Below, piece by piece: positions 34,948 through 48,589 of a DNA stretch of 64,000 bases (position 1 is the first letter of the stretch; every line of letters starts with the position of its first letter). The translations under genes were made by a program, and so were the position numbers. The notes beneath the pieces are model-generated. The model did no database searches. It was not told where the DNA came from and worked only from the letters and a program-made list of their open reading frames with translations. Origin of the DNA: Ceratothoa steindachneri (Eukaryota; Arthropoda; Malacostraca; Isopoda; Cymothoidae). The stretch is from NCBI GenBank assembly GCA_963969495.1, contig OZ018333.1, forward strand, positions 93,011,207 through 93,075,206, given 5' to 3'.

Positions 34948-35230
34948 TCTTGTTAGCCGAGTAAATAAGGGCGTTGATCAGCCCACTTTGCGGTACTGGG
35001 TTCGATCCCGGCATGAGCGGACGTAGAGATCTGGCGGACACACTGTGCTCAGCCCTGTACTCGGGTGGTTAGAACTTAGAGTTCTCATTACACACATACA
35101 CAATTACAACACTGCTTTCTACCATCTCTCATCTTCGCAGCACAACACACACATTCTCTGTCGCAAGGAATCTTGCGGATGACTATCTATATCCCCATAC
35201 CTCTGACGCGGAACAGGTTCCTCTGCCCCA
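34948..35230 (+). mobile_element. tRNA-derived SINE, copy 1
   Basis: A tRNA-like head with an A-box-like TTAGCCGAGTAAATAAGG and a B box GGTTCGATCCC (34999-35009) is followed by a body with ACACAATTACAACACTGC and TGACTATCTATATCC. The same head and body, in the same order, occur inverted at 58880-59209. The long shared non-tRNA body shows it is a SINE and not a tRNA gene. Confidence 0.82.
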
Positions 35231-35879
35231 GGGCGACGAAAGCTCTACCTTAACGCTGTTCGACGTCAAAACATACTTCTTGTCACCTTTCCCTGAAGAG
35301 GATCGGCCCCTGGTGTCCTCAGGCTCACCAGTGATTGTCCTACTGACCAAAGTGTTTCTGTTTTCCTGAAAAACACTCGGGTAGCAGGAAAAAATAGAAG
35401 TTTGAGCTTAAATAATGTTTGTTTTAAATCTATTCCATAAATTTATAAAGATTTCTCAAGTTTATACATGTAAATCAGTTTGCCTTCATCATTTTGTAAA
35501 TCTATTTGATCTTTTATATAATAAATGGAATGTTTGGGTGCTTTTGTATGTGCAAGTGGAATGTTTGGGTGCGTAACCAATTCGATAAATAACTTAGGAA
35601 TTGCTTGACAAAACGTATCTTAATTTCAGTCCAAACTTTGAATCTTTATTCAAAATTATTACAAAATTTAATCCGGTTTTTATTAAATCAAACTCACATT
35701 TTTCATAATTTGGCCAAATCTCTTTTTCAGTAATTTAGATAAAATGGATTTCGAAAACCTTTTTTTGTAAATTACTGTCATTTGTTTGTTTAAGCAAACA
35801 GACGACATTATCAAAACAGACACAAGTCGCATGCTCTCAATTATTCTGAATTACATATGACCTTCCAAACTTTCAATAG

Positions 35880-36075
35880 GTGGGAGCAATCCGACCCATA
35901 GTTAGTTTTCTTTTAATAATTCCCGAGGCTAACCTTGGGAGGACCTTAGGATTCTATCATTCGAAAGAGAATATAAAACAACATAAAGGGTTTAAATTTT
36001 GCCCCCCAAACTTATTGAAGAGTTAAATGTTACTATCCGACCAGACGACGACCTACGGACCGACATATTAAATTC
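35880..36075 (+). repeat. dispersed repeat family R, fragment 2
   Basis: TATCATTCGAAAGAGAATAT, AAAACAACATAAAGGGTTT and CTACGGACCGACATATTAA match the family also seen at 33290 and 63720-64000. Confidence 0.75.
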
Positions 36076-36126
36076 GTGAGTTGTGTGCACGCGACTAAAA
36101 AACGTTCAATATAGTTTTATTTCGTG

Positions 36127-36404
36127 TGCTCAACCGGGTCAATCAGCTGAAAGAATCGTGACAATCCATTTCCCGTCTACCAGGTCAACCTGCTGAAGGA
36201 ATTGTGTCAATCCATTTCCCATCTACCAGGCCAATCAGCTGAATGAATCGTGACAATCCATTTCCGCTCTACCAGGTCAAGCAGCTGAAGGAATCATGGC
36301 AATCCATTTCCCCTCGACCAGGCCAATCAGCTGAAGGAATCGTAGCAATCCATATCCACTCTGCCAGGTCAATCAGCTGAAGAAATCGTGGCAATCCTAC
36401 GACT
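36127..36404. repeat. 46-bp minisatellite, about 6 copies
   Basis: Unit CCAGGTCAATCAGCTGAAGG + AATCGTGACAATCCATTTCC + six more bases, repeated with roughly 10-15% divergence. No long frame runs through it. Confidence 0.93.
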
Positions 36405-36639
36405 ATTTTCTATTTATAATATAAAAGTGCCCCCCAACTTTTTATCCTCCTATTCCTTATCTTACTGCATCACAAAAGTACATAGAAAAAGTACGGATAT
36501 GGGAAGATGCCTCAATGCAGAGAGTGAATGCCCTGAAAGGTATAAAATAAGCGTAATCGGCTCATACATCCGCCGAACATATAAATGCTGCTCTATGTGG
36601 GAACTTTTCCACCAAGAGATAGCGAGTAAAACAAACACT

Positions 36640-37090
36640 CGTGAATAACGGTTTTTCAAACAGCATGATTGACAAACAAGTCCAATCATTTTTAAATAAT
36701 CATTGCAAAGATACGGATAAAACTGAAAGTAATGAGGGAGAAGTCAACAACATCAAAGTGTATTACAGAATTCAGATGTCCATGGCCTATAAAATACATG
36801 AATAAAACGTCAAGGAGATTATTAACCGTAAAATCAAGGTTAAAAATTAAATGGAAAAATTCAACTCATCATTTATTATAAAACAACAAAAGCCAGCAAT
36901 CTTCTGATGAAAACAACACCTGCCTAAACTCCTCAAATCTCAAGAAAACCAACATAGTTTACATGTTCATCTGCCCCGATAAAGACTGTAAGCTTTATAA
37001 CAACACAAAATATATTGGCATGAAAACTAATACACTTTCGAGGCGTTTAACTATGCACAAAAACAATGAAAGACAAAGATCTTTGGATAT
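36640..37090 (+). pseudogene. Penelope-like element fragment (linker + GIY-YIG)
   Basis: With frame breaks it reads GFSNSMIDKQVQSFL, KVYYRIQMSM, KEIINRKIKV and then VYMFICPDKDCKLYNNTKYI followed by GMKTNTLSRRLTMHKNN. This is the C-terminal linker and GIY-YIG core of a Penelope element, diverged from the copies at 21.4 and 56.2 kb. It is cut off by LINE-A copy 3 at about 37100. Confidence 0.75.
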
Positions 37091-37111
37091 AACGTTCTAC
37101 AAAAGAATTGC

Positions 37112-39335
37112 ATAGGAGAGAGATTTGACGGAGCGCTAATAGCAGTAAAAAACTATCTACAATTCAGACCGAGAAACCCAATGGATGAATCGAGACTGTC
37201 AATCATCTTAAGGTGCTCCATGGGTGACATCGAACTGAACGCGGGTTACTAGCCTCCTCGCGGGTCATATCTGCCCTATCATGACCTATACACACTTTTC
37301 ACAAAAGAGCACCCAGTACTATTCGCTGGAGACCTTAACGCCAGGAATAGTGCAGCGGGATACTCGACGACAAACTCAAGAGGTAGACTACTCGATCTCT
37401 ATATTAGAAAGGGCGTTGCAGAGTGCATTGAGCCGGTCTTTGTCACATATTTCTACCCAGGGTCAGCCACCAAACCAGATGTCGTGCTCACGAACCCAAA
37501 CTTCCCCTTTCACAAACTTATCACTCCACGGCCACTAACACCAAGCGATCATTTGCCCATGCTGAACACCATAGCAACTGCCCCTATCCCAGTCCCAGAT
37601 ACCTCAAAAAAAGACTTCTGGAATGCCGATTGGGAAGAATACAGGAGGGCATTCCCAGCGGATATTCTTGACCTGAATGACGCATCTGAAGAAGATCTGG
37701 ATGAGGAGCTTACTGCTATCAGCGCCAGCATCTCTAACACCGATACTATAGCTATCCCCATTACATTACACACAATTACCATTCCTACAAAACCCACACA
37801 AGAGAGAGTGGTGCTACAACAACGTTTCTCCCGCATCTATGAGACCATCCTCAACATGGGCTTCACCAGGCCCATGGAATTCCGTTTCGTTCAGTATCTC
37901 AGAAGTGAGTTAAATTCTACGCTAAGATTAGAACTCAGAAACAAGTGTAATAGAATTATAGAAAAATTTGACACTGAGAGAAACCCGAAGGCCATTTGAA
38001 CGACAATCAACAAATTAAAGGGGAACGCTCACTCCCTTGGCCCATCTGCAATCAAGCATGAAGGAACCTGCTCAACGCATCTCTAGCAATGGGCTACTTC
38101 CCGGATGGCCTGAAGACCTCTAAAATGATCTTCATACCCAAACCGGAAAAACCACCAAACCAGGTCATGAATTATAGACCCATCTCATTGCTGGAGACCG
38201 TTGGGGAGGTTTTTGAGAAAATCCTCAATAACAGACTGACAAAATACCTAGCAGAAAAGAATCTACTGAACGAAGAACAACATGGATTTAGAGAACACTG
38301 AGGCACTAAGACAGAAATAGACTATATGCTGCAATATGCAGTAGCATGGAGGGCTAGAAGATTGTGGATTAACGTCGTCCGCTGAGACGTTAAGAAGGCC
38401 TTCGATAAAGTTTGGATCGAAGGCCTGAAATACAAAATCTCACGACTGAAACTCACATCCCACTTCGAAAAGATCCTCTGTAGCTATCTAACCAATAGGC
38501 GAGCAGTGATCGCCTTCGAGGGGCATACAGTAAAAGCCTTCGACCTCGCCTCGGTTGTTCCACAAGGAGGATGCCTGAGCCCCACTCTCTTCACCATCTT
38601 AACGAGAGACATCCCTAAACCAATTGAAGTAAAAACACTAAATATACAATACGCGGACGATATCACCCAAGTTGTAGTTCGAGGACAAAGTCGGCAAAGA
38701 TGATGGCCAGAGCCACGGCAGCAGAGGCCGAAAAGATCTCCAACTTCGAAGAACGCTGGAAAATCCAAACGAACGTGTCTAAGTTCTCTGCAACTGCAAT
38801 AGAGATACATCGTACCATCCCCTTCAACCTAGGAAACGCCGATATTGAATACTCTCCGCACGCGTCAATTCTAGGCTACAGACTCTCTAGTACCGGAATG
38901 AATAGGCACGTGAGCACCAGAACCGGATTTGCAAGAGCTGAACTAGACCAACCCCTCCAATTCAGGAACCTCACAATAGCAAATAAGAAAAAGCTATACA
39001 TCAGTTTGGTTCGATCGAAACTGGTGTACCTCAGTATACTTCTCAATGCATCATCGAACAAAAACATATCGAAACTTCAAAGAGTGCAGAACCAAGGCCT
39101 CTGTTTCATCACTGGCTCTAAGTTGTACGACTTCCGGACCTCGAGGAGCCTCCACGAAGAAATAAGAATTGATCCTTTGAACTTGTATCTCTACAAAAGA
39201 GGAAGAGACATTCGGGAGAAGTTCGAAAAAATTCTCCCCAATGATACACTAGGCACCCTCGATCCAGAGGAGGAAGAGTACAAGAATTACCTCCCAAATA
39301 CCAAAAGTGCCGAGCCAATCCCAAGATTCAAGTGA
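37112..39335 (+). pseudogene. LINE-A ORF2 of copy 3
   Basis: Endonuclease blocks FAGDLNARNSAAGYS and PSDHLPML, then RT blocks KMIFIPKPEKPPNQVMNYRP, KAFDKVW, VPQGGCLSPTLFTIL and IQYADDITQVV, with an intact YADD. The region between endonuclease and RT is shortened (the stop at 37999 is followed by a jump to the NASLAMGYFPDG block). Several frameshifts, for example near 38300 and 38700. Confidence 0.85.
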
Positions 39336-39369
39336 ATGAACTAGAAAAAAAAATTATATATATATATAG

Positions 39370-39372
<3 letters not shown>

Positions 39373-39446
<74 letters not shown>
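39373..39446. repeat. (TA)n microsatellite
   Basis: 74 bp of pure AT dinucleotides followed by (TAA)n-like sequence, inside the 3' region of LINE-A copy 3. Confidence 0.97.
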
Positions 39447-39452
<6 letters not shown>

Positions 39453-40526
39453 TAATAATAAAAAGAGCATGAAATAATAAAAGAAGAAAAACCAATGGAG
39501 ATGGCCCGAATACCGGGCACCTAAACTACTAATCTAATACTTCCTTCCTTTCCTCACTATTTTCCCTCCCCCTTATATTTTTAGCTAATCACCCCCTCTT
39601 TTTCCCCACTTTCTCTAGAAAAGAAAGAGAAAGAAAGAAAGAATTCCTGGCAACTATCTTCGAATTCGATAAAGGAGGAAAAATTTGAGGAAAGTTTTTC
39701 CCAAGACTCCTCCGAGAATTTGAGGTACTCGGACATACGGATATTGAGCCCTCGCACTTGAATGACAGCTTACGCTACTTTCGCTTCCCAACGCCTGACC
39801 TTTTGGGAAAAAAAAGATAATCAGAGAATTACAAAAGCATTTTCCATATCCATCTTTACAAAAGAAACCTTCCTCTCCAACGCCACTTTTTCCCTTACGG
39901 GGTACTTTAAAAAAAGAGATTTAATACCAGTGGTCATAATTAATTCTATGGCTACCTAAACTCATCACCCCCTCCGCTCTCACCTTCTAAGGCGTAGCCG
40001 AGTGTACTGCCGTTCATAACCTAGTTCGAACTATGCCCACCGCGATACAAGGCATAATTCGAGGTGGTTGGGAAAGCAAGTTTGTGGACTAACCCACTGT
40101 GGAACCTTCCGTCATAGGCACTCCGGACAATAGGCGATGCTGCAACCGTTGAAGAAGAGTTCCCTCTATCCCTAATGAACCGGCAGTGATCCTAGAGGGA
40201 CATAAAACCCTCTCTATGTGAGCTAGAAGCAGCCTCGATACCCAAAACCCAGAAGAGGTGGCACCCTGGGTGGTGCTAGTTGATTCAATCACCACCCATC
40301 ATCAAGTCCGCCATGAGTCATCTTTCTGGAGGGCTTTCCCGGGTCCATCATATCATTCATTCATCATTTTCACCCAGGAATTTACCCTGGCTATGCTAAA
40401 TATTGAGGGGGCCGGGGTTAATTCTCATTTTCATCTCAAATATAACATATTTTTTATCTTAAGCAAACTAACTAGGTACGGAAAAGGCTAACCCACAAGA
40501 AGAAGGAGGCTGCAACCCAGCTACAA

Positions 40527-41890
40527 TGGACGACCGGGAACAGACGCTGAAGAGCATCTATGCAGATATAGGAGGGGTCCTCCTACGACTAAAAGACCAA
40601 CACAATGGATACGTGGCGCTTTGCGACACTGAAAAGACTTTGATCTCCTTCTGAGTGAGGGCGCAGCCAAAAAACTCTGGAAAATCGGACTTGTACCCCG
40701 GACGCCGCCTGACCTGCAAACAAAATGATCCATAATATGCCGGCGCCTTGACCCATGGGTAGGAAAACACACGGCCCAAGAAATAAAAGAAAGACTCGAA
40801 AAAGAGCAAGAATGGACAAAGGTCGATGACGTGATTAAATTTAAGGACCAGAATGGAGAAGACTATAATCACATCTTCGAAGTGATCTTCAGATCTACGA
40901 AAATCTCAAAGAAAGCCGCCGAAATAGGACTCCTTGCATTTTACACAAAAATCTCTCCAATCAAATCGAAAGAGAAACATTCGTGTCAGTGCACGTGTGC
41001 TTCACATGCTACGCGCGAGACAAGCACCCAACCAAGGAATGTACATTTGAAGGAAAAGCATGCTCTGAATGCTCAAGCCAAGATAACAGGTGGGACGAGT
41101 GCAGAAGCACAGAAAAAAATGCTTAAACTGCGGAAATGGGCATAGAACTCTAACCATGTCATACCCAGTCAAAAAACAATTAATTCGGAAGAAAAAAAGC
41201 TGAAATTAACACAGAGAAGGAAAGAAGGAAAAACACTTCCTACGCCGCAGCAACAGCTAACGGAAGCGTCACTGCACCCGCCGCACAGACCACAACAGTC
41301 AATATCGAGGGTATCATGAGGCATGACTTAATTCTATGCATAATGCATTCACACTTTGTTAACATGGCGAGCCCGGGATCATATGCAACTGAACTGAATA
41401 CCATGATTGAAAAAAACGGCTAAAGAAAATGTGGTTCCCGGAGAACCCCCCTTCCAGTGAATTGTATAAAATACACATGACTCCAAAGGACAATACTAAC
41501 CAAGTAGAAGAAGAAGAAGGCAAAAGTGAAATTTAAACCAACTATGAAGAAGAAAACACAAAAAAGAACTCAGAAAAACAAAAATCAAGACCACCCAACA
41601 CTTCAACATCAAAATTTACGGATCCCATGCTTACCCCATTCCAAAGCAATATAAGCAGAAGGAAATAGTCGATGGACTAGTCAAGGGAAAATTTAGATGG
41701 GAATACGAAGCAGACGCAGACGAAACGGAAGTTCACAATGCACTGAAACAGAGCATGTTATACATCGCCCAAGAGTCATGTAGTAACATCTCGTGTGGGG
41801 AATTTAAAAAGAAAAGAAATGGACGCACTCGATCCCCAGGCCGACCAGAAAACACAAAGTCAAGAAGAGACCACATATATAAACAACAAT
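40527..41890 (+). pseudogene. LINE-A ORF1 of copy 4, broken
   Basis: Starts near MDDREQTLKSIYADIGG. Knuckle region in shifting frames: CFTCYARDKHPTKEC, CSECSSQD and CGNGHRTLTMS. A downstream Lys/Glu/Ser-rich tail extends to the start of ORF2. Multiple frameshifts and stops. Confidence 0.72.
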
Positions 41891-44520
41891 GGACACGTAT
41901 CAACGTAGAATTAAGATATTCACCTTGAACGTTAACGGCTGGAAGGAGAAACGCATAATCTACTCGAACATAATAAGAAAGGAAGAGCCAGACTTAGTAA
42001 TCCTAACAGAACATGTTATGAACACAGATACGGAAACAATAAAAATCCCCAATTATAAATCATAACAATCAACTACTCACAGTCAAGATATGAAGGGGTT
42101 GCAATAGGTATTAAAAAAGGACTACACTTCACAAAAATAACAGACCTAGAAGAGTCATTTCTAGCAGTGAAAATAAAAATTACCACAGGTGATCTGGTCA
42201 TAGCCGGGTCCTAACAACCCCCAAGACGCTGGTACCTACCGTTACCCAATTTCATTAAGCTCTTCCGTAGACAGGCCTCAAACTTTCTAGCCGGACACCT
42301 TAACGCAAGGTGCAGGGAAGTAGGGTACACAACCCATACAAATGGAACGGGTAAAACCCTTCAACTCCTAAGGCAAAGAGGCCTACTAAACTTAGAAGGT
42401 CCAGACTTCCCTATTTATCTTACAGCCCGAGCCTCGACTACCCCAGGTATTATTTTAGCGAATCAAAACTTCAATTCTAAATAACCACACACAGCCAGGC
42501 CCCGCAACCCCCTCCGATTATTTAAGCATAATTATCACCATCTCAACTTCGCCATCCAAATAAAAATATCAGGGAGCAAAGCAACCAGCAGAACAAACTG
42601 GGATGGATATAGACAATACTTAAATAAAATAGAAAATGGATCCCTTAACAACCAAGGTTAAGAGGAAATAGATGACCGACTAGAATTAATTACCAGAAAA
42701 ATCAGAGAGGCGGACAGTATACACACCCCAACAATAGAGTACAGATCCATACCTGTACCTAGATGGACCCAAGATATCCAAGATGAAATGGAAGAATTTC
42801 AAAACATAATAAATGAAATCAGGGTATCGGGAAATACGATGCAAAGGTACAGAAGTATTATCACAATTAGAAGGAGGATAGACACCCTCATCAAGGAAAA
42901 TTCAGACAGTCTCTGGGATAATATAATAGGCAAAATGGAAATAGAAAAGGATCCAATGAAATTCTGGAGACAATACAGGAAATTACGCGGATCACAGCCA
43001 AATGAGGAAATAAGCCTGAAAATACAGAACCAGATAATAGAACAAAATGAGGACACACTGTATGAAAATATTTTCTATTTTACCGGAAGAGAACCAAGAA
43101 TTAGGACAAAATTACGAAGAAGAAATCATACATAGCCTAAAAACACAACGTGAACGTATTATACCGTTTAGAAACGTTGACGAACAAAGACACAATCCCA
43201 TAGGGAAAGGAAAGCCTTTTACAATGGATGAATACCTAACAGCCTTAAAATCCTTTAAAAAAAAGGCTCCGGGACAAAGTGGGATATCCAAAGCTCACCT
43301 AATCAATGCCCCAGAAAATGTGCGCGAATCGGTAGTGAAGATCTTCAATGCCTGCCTAAATATGGGATACTTTCCCCAAGCATTTAAAACGTCAAAGATG
43401 ATCTTCCTACCGAAGCCGGGCAAACCGAAACACCAAGTCGGAAGCTTCCGTCCAAACTCACTCCTGGAATTTTTAAATAAATGCCTAGAAAAGCTCCTTA
43501 ACGAAAGGTTAATCAACCACCGTAACGAAAACAACCTATACAACAACAGCACGGGTTTCGGAGCAAGCGAGGGACAGACACCGCGCTAGCAATCATAACG
43601 GAAAAAATTGCTACAGAAACCGCCCGAGGCAACAGAGTTGATATTGTACTTCGTGATGTTGCTAAAGCCTTTGACAAGGTGCGGTTGCCCGGCCTAAAAG
43701 CCAAAATCTGTGACCTTAACCTGGAAATAAACCTCTGCAAAGCACTCTGCAGCTATGTAGAAGAGAGAAAATCAGTATTGCAGATAAACGGCAAAACGGG
43801 CGACGCAATCAATCTGCAAACGGGTGTCCCACAGGGAGGCTGCCTCTCACCAACACTGTACACAGTGTACACCAGGGACCTTTCACATCCAACCGATGAA
43901 CATTAGATGTATATACAACTAGCAGACGATATCCCACAGATAGTAACCAGTGACATGAAAAACCCTAAGGACATCGCCCTTAGAAGAGGAATAGAAATTA
44001 AAAACCTAAATGATTACGAAAAAAGGAATAAAATAAAGACAAACAAAGATAAGTTCAAACTAATACTCATCAACAGAAGGAAAAAGGCCCCTGTACGCGT
44101 AGATGGAGAGGCATATCCTTTTTCAACAGAAGGACGTTTCCTCGGACTAAAATTAACAACGTCAGGCTATACATGACATCTACCACAAAAAAAATCATCG
44201 AAGCAAAGTCCACCTTATCAGAACTATACAGATTCAGACAACTATCAACCAAAAATAAAAGAAATTATACCTGGCCTTAGTACAACCTAAGCTCCTATAC
44301 CCAATAGTACCATTGGACGCATTAAGTAACTCCCAAATCAAGAAGATCCAAATAATCCAAAATCAAGCCACTAGATTCATAACAAACAGAGGAAGACAAG
44401 ATTACATACCAGCAGAAGAACTCCACCGCAGAACTACTAAAGAACCCATAAACACAATCTTACAAAAAGAGAAAGAAAGTTGGGGGAAAAATTAAAAAAA
44501 ACAATACCCCAGAAAATAAT
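41891..44520 (+). pseudogene. LINE-A ORF2 of copy 4, broken
   Basis: Begins FTLNVNGWKEKR, then DLVILTEHVMN. The LTEH motif deleted in copy 2 is kept here. Endonuclease continues with frame breaks (FLAGHLNARCREVGY at about 42280). RT: KMIFLPKPGKPKHQVGSFRP, IVLRDVAKAFDKV, TGVPQGGCLSPTLYTVYTRD and LADDIPQIV. It ends after IQNQATRFITN near 44380. Frameshifts and stops throughout. Confidence 0.82.
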
Positions 44521-45369
44521 AGACCAAACCATCGTAAGAGAAGACGAAACATTAACAACCGTCAATCCAATCTATAGGTAATAAACTATAGTACATAAAT
44601 GTAACTGCCAGAAACGTAACAACTAAAAAAGGACAACTGATTATGACTAACAACTATACAACTCAAATGAGAATCCCGATGAGAAATTAAGAAAAGTAAT
44701 TACTGACCATATTAAAGAAGAAAAAAAATAAACAAATAAATCCCCCAAAATAAACAAAAAACAAGAAAGCGAAAGAAGCACAAAAAATAAATAAAACCAA
44801 AATTAAAAAAATGATACAGACGCTCAATTGAGCAAAAGAAAACAAAGGCTTCAATGCTTATTATAAATATGTATCTCAAAAAAAATTATAAAAAAAAACG
44901 AAAGCGTTAGCCAGGCAACCTGGCACAAATCTTTAACACCTTCACTACATCATCTTCACTTATCCTTCTACACACATTAACAGCCACACCAACTCACCAC
45001 ACTTTAATTTCTATCTATCCTATTTCTCTCTCCACATTCTAACTTTATGCTATCTTATGCTCTTATGCTTCTTTCATTGTGTCAGATCCTCACTCCACTC
45101 ATTACATCGATAAAGGAGGCAAGAACACATCAAAACGCTCCGAAGATGATTGAATAAGATCGAAAGCTTAGCAATTTAGTTTGTTTTTTACCAAAAAACA
45201 TTCATTTAAAAGAGAGATGAATACAGAAGAAGTGATCCACCATCTACAAGATGGAATAAAAAAGATAGTTAGAAGAAGAGAAAGTTGCTAAAGGAAATTA
45301 ATTAAGGCGAAATACACATTGGTCTTCAAGAAAATTTGAATTCAAGAGAGACTGCTACCCAACTACACT

Positions 45370-45373
<4 letters not shown>

Positions 45374-45431
<58 letters not shown>
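45374..45431. repeat. (TA)n microsatellite
   Basis: 58 bp of TA. A short relative of the 450-bp dispersed repeat follows (45432-45510), then a purine (GAA/AAAG) tract to 45580. Confidence 0.96.
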
Positions 45432-45509
45432 CCCTATATTTTAAGAATGAGATTTTTTGAAGGTGTTTCAATAAGATTTTTTCTTATAGTTCGGTTGTCA
45501 CCTAAGAAA

Positions 45510-45582
45510 AAAAAAGAAAAAAAAGAAGAAAAAAGAAAAAAAGAAGAAGTAGAAGAAGAAGAAGAAAAAAAAAAAGAAAAGG
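45510..45582. repeat. polypurine AAG/GAA tract
   Basis: About 70 bases of almost only A and G in irregular AAAGAAGAAG units. A polypurine strand of this length can form unusual structures. Confidence 0.9.
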
Positions 45583-45721
45583 GTGTTCAGGGTGTTAAAA
45601 TAAAGAGTATATAAAGGCGATTAAAAAAGGCGGTTAAGATTAGTAAATAAGGCCGTAAGCCACACCCCGCAGGGGTGCCTGTGTAACCAAGCTCTTTCTG
45701 TTAAGGAAGAGAACAGCGGCT

Positions 45722-46073
<352 letters not shown>

Positions 46074-46149
46074 TATAAATAAGCAGATTGGAAACATGAT
46101 GCCCTCCTTCTGAAGGGTTCACGTATTAGAGTTCCAAAACATCCAAGGA

Positions 46150-47700
46150 GGTCAGTTATACCACGGTGCTTACGAAAACCACATTAAAAGGGAGAAATCC
46201 GGTTATTAACTTCTAAAAACCAGCCCAACCAGACCTTAACCATTTGCTTTAATGGAGCTCTAAGGCAGCTCGTAATGGAGAGAGGAGGGTAGCTGGCTGG
46301 ATTCAAACTATCTTTACGGTTTTCAGGAATGGCAAACCGATCCCACCGGCCAAGAGAACGGATCAAAGCCCTTACCCCCAAATCCCAAATAGGGTTGAAC
46401 ACATCCAGTGAAAATAATTCTGAATGTGGATTGAGATGACTTAGAGAGTCGCGATGGATTTCGTCATGACCTGATGCCGTCGTTGAGGATTAAGAAAAGG
46501 CAGAACGTATTTCATAAATTACGAAAGTTTTATTATAGACAAGGTTGAAGGTTGTGTTGGAATATAGAGGCTTAAATTCCTGAGGCACTTTGTAGGCTGC
46601 TAATTCCTTTGGAAATCTGGCGATTCTGCTTATGCCGTGAAAGCTATTGGCTACCATCACGCGGCTCGGTAGAACCGTTTCCATTTACACTTAGGGCCAA
46701 GGCAGCATGACCGGTATATTTGTCTCTGATCTTTTTACCATCTTCCAAATCTTAGCATGTGGAGTCGAGAAGGATATCGAGGAAATATAATGTAGTTATG
46801 CCACGAGGTTCGACTGGCCTGTCGAGGTGTCCTTTGGCGGAATGCCCGAGTTTTATTTCTTTCTATACGAGGAAGTGGTGTAAGATTTACTCTATATCTG
46901 GAATGGCAGTGGTGTCTCGGCTCTAGCAGAGTACAGCAGACGGTCTTCGGCCAGAAGAACTTCACGGATGAGTAGTGTTATCAAGTCCACGGTTGACTCA
47001 ACTCAATCAAAAGCGTCCAACAGAGCATCAGTGTGGAAAGCCGGTTCGTAGCTATTCTAGTCAGCTCGCTGTAAATTCCTTTGAAGGAGATGGGCGAGGG
47101 AGTTGTGGTCCTTGTTAACAGTTGTCAAAACAATATGTAACAATTCACTTCCCTGTAAGTCATCGACATCTGACTACTGGAAATCGAAAAACCAATCTGG
47201 GAAACACAAGGATATGTCTACATTGTTGCAAACAGGATACGAGGGGAAATTTCCAAACTTAATACATAAACGGTTTGATAATCAAAGACTACAATACGGC
47301 CTTTAGTACTACAGGTGAGAATAACATCACAAAGGATGAAGGACATTAAAATCCCTAAATAATAAAAACGGTGGAGGTAGATGGTTAAAGAGTTTTAACA
47401 TATCAGACTGGGTCCCTGCCGAGTCTCGTGGAAGGTTTTAGGGACAAACCGTTAGAGGTTTCGAGGAAAACCCCTCGTGGCCACTGACTGCTGGACGGGT
47501 GGGAAGGGAAAGAGTCTAAAGTAACGAGGTTTCGTTACTAGAATAAAAGCTTCATATGCCGAAACTCCGGGGTGATGGAGAATTGAAGACAAAAATGTCG
47601 GAATCAAAGGGAAAGGGTTTATTCCGATCTTTCTTCCTGAAGACAAAGAACTGAAGTTGGAATGCCAAACAAAATAAATCTAAGAAGAAGAACTCCTTAG
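46150..47700 (-). mobile_element. LINE remnant with endonuclease and RT, I/R1-like
   Basis: On the - strand, reading from about 47650 down: PDWFFDFQ, VDDLQGSELLHIVLTTVNKD and HNSLAHLLQRNLQRAD (end of an APE endonuclease, the DLhGSDHfPI block), then LRFGRW, GHDEIHRDSLSHL, and IPENRKDSLNPASYPPLSIT SCL (RT fingers, the 'KpgKdp..p.sYRPIsLts' block). It is cut off before the catalytic RT motifs by the TA tract. Numerous stops. Upstream to about 48200 may be its ORF1 or 5' part, but I cannot confirm that. Confidence 0.68.
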
Positions 47701-48589
47701 CAGGTTCACTGTAAAATTGAACCTACTGTCACTTGCGAGTAGAACCTAATATGGCAATTTTACTCCCAGTGACGGAGGTAATTGGTGTGGAGACAGAGCC
47801 TCTCAAAGAACGGGGCTGTGTCAGCAGCGGCTTTTTGCCTCGTCCTGACTTGGATGTTTGTGAGGCCAAAGAAATAGGGAGAATTGAAGTCCTAATTGTC
47901 GGGTGCGCATGAGGGGGTACATAACCAAGTGGGAATGGCAAGCCCAAAATGGAACTCCCACTCACCACCTTTGGAGGAATAATTGATGTATTAGTGAGGG
48001 GAAATCTGTCTGAAATGAGAGGTTCTTTTGGTAGGAACTGGCCTCCACAAGTCATTTTCAACTTTTGTTCCCAAGGAATGTGTCTCCTTTAACCTGGTTG
48101 GTAGCTCGGTAGTAGTAGGAAGGCCACTAGGTTCTTGATGTATGCCAAAGAAGGTCTGAAGGAGGGAGGGCCCCACATCCTGCAAATGACTTTAGGTGAG
48201 TTGTGAGATCTGGCAATAGATGGCTGGGTTCATTAGGTCCAAGATAGCTTCCTTTAGAATTGGAGGAAACCCCTTAGTCATTTTATTGATACTACTCATT
48301 TATAACCGATTTCCTACATCAACGTCACTAGCCATGTGTTTTAGTATCTCCTCCAGTCAGGGAGGAGATACTAAAAAGCCTACCACCCCTACAAACCTCT
48401 CTATAGACCTCTGCCATACACTATATCATCCACCTAATCCTCAGACAGCTCCTTCTCTCTCGAATACCTTTTACACTACCATCCACCCCTTCGCTCACTC
48501 TTGTTTATCCTCTTACACATCTTTATCTATTCTTCTTACATTTCCATACCACCTCACAACACTTTTAGCCATATAATTTGCACACTCAC

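Larger units (their letters stand above)
37105..39610 (+). mobile_element. LINE-A copy 3, truncated inside the endonuclease
   Basis: Starts within the endonuclease (GERFDGALIAVK at about 37112). Runs through the RT to 39335. A TA tract (39373-39446) sits in the 3' UTR, followed by GCCCGAATACCGGGCACC. Immediately followed by another LINE-A copy in the same direction. Confidence 0.85.
39640..44960 (+). mobile_element. LINE-A copy 4, nearly full length but strongly decayed
   Basis: The 5' UTR (GATAAAGGAGG at 39669; CCCACTGTGGAAC; CATCATCAAGTCCGCCA near 40298) is collinear with copy 2. ORF1 and ORF2 follow in order and the 3' end carries AAAGGCTTCAATGCTT near 44845. Base composition is far more A-rich than copy 2, with many stops, so this copy is older or belongs to a diverged subfamily. 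Confidence 0.83.

Noticed and set aside
34948..35030. tRNA gene
   Set aside because: The tRNA-like head is followed by the same non-tRNA body found at 58880-59209, and this copy has lost acceptor-stem pairing. It is a SINE.
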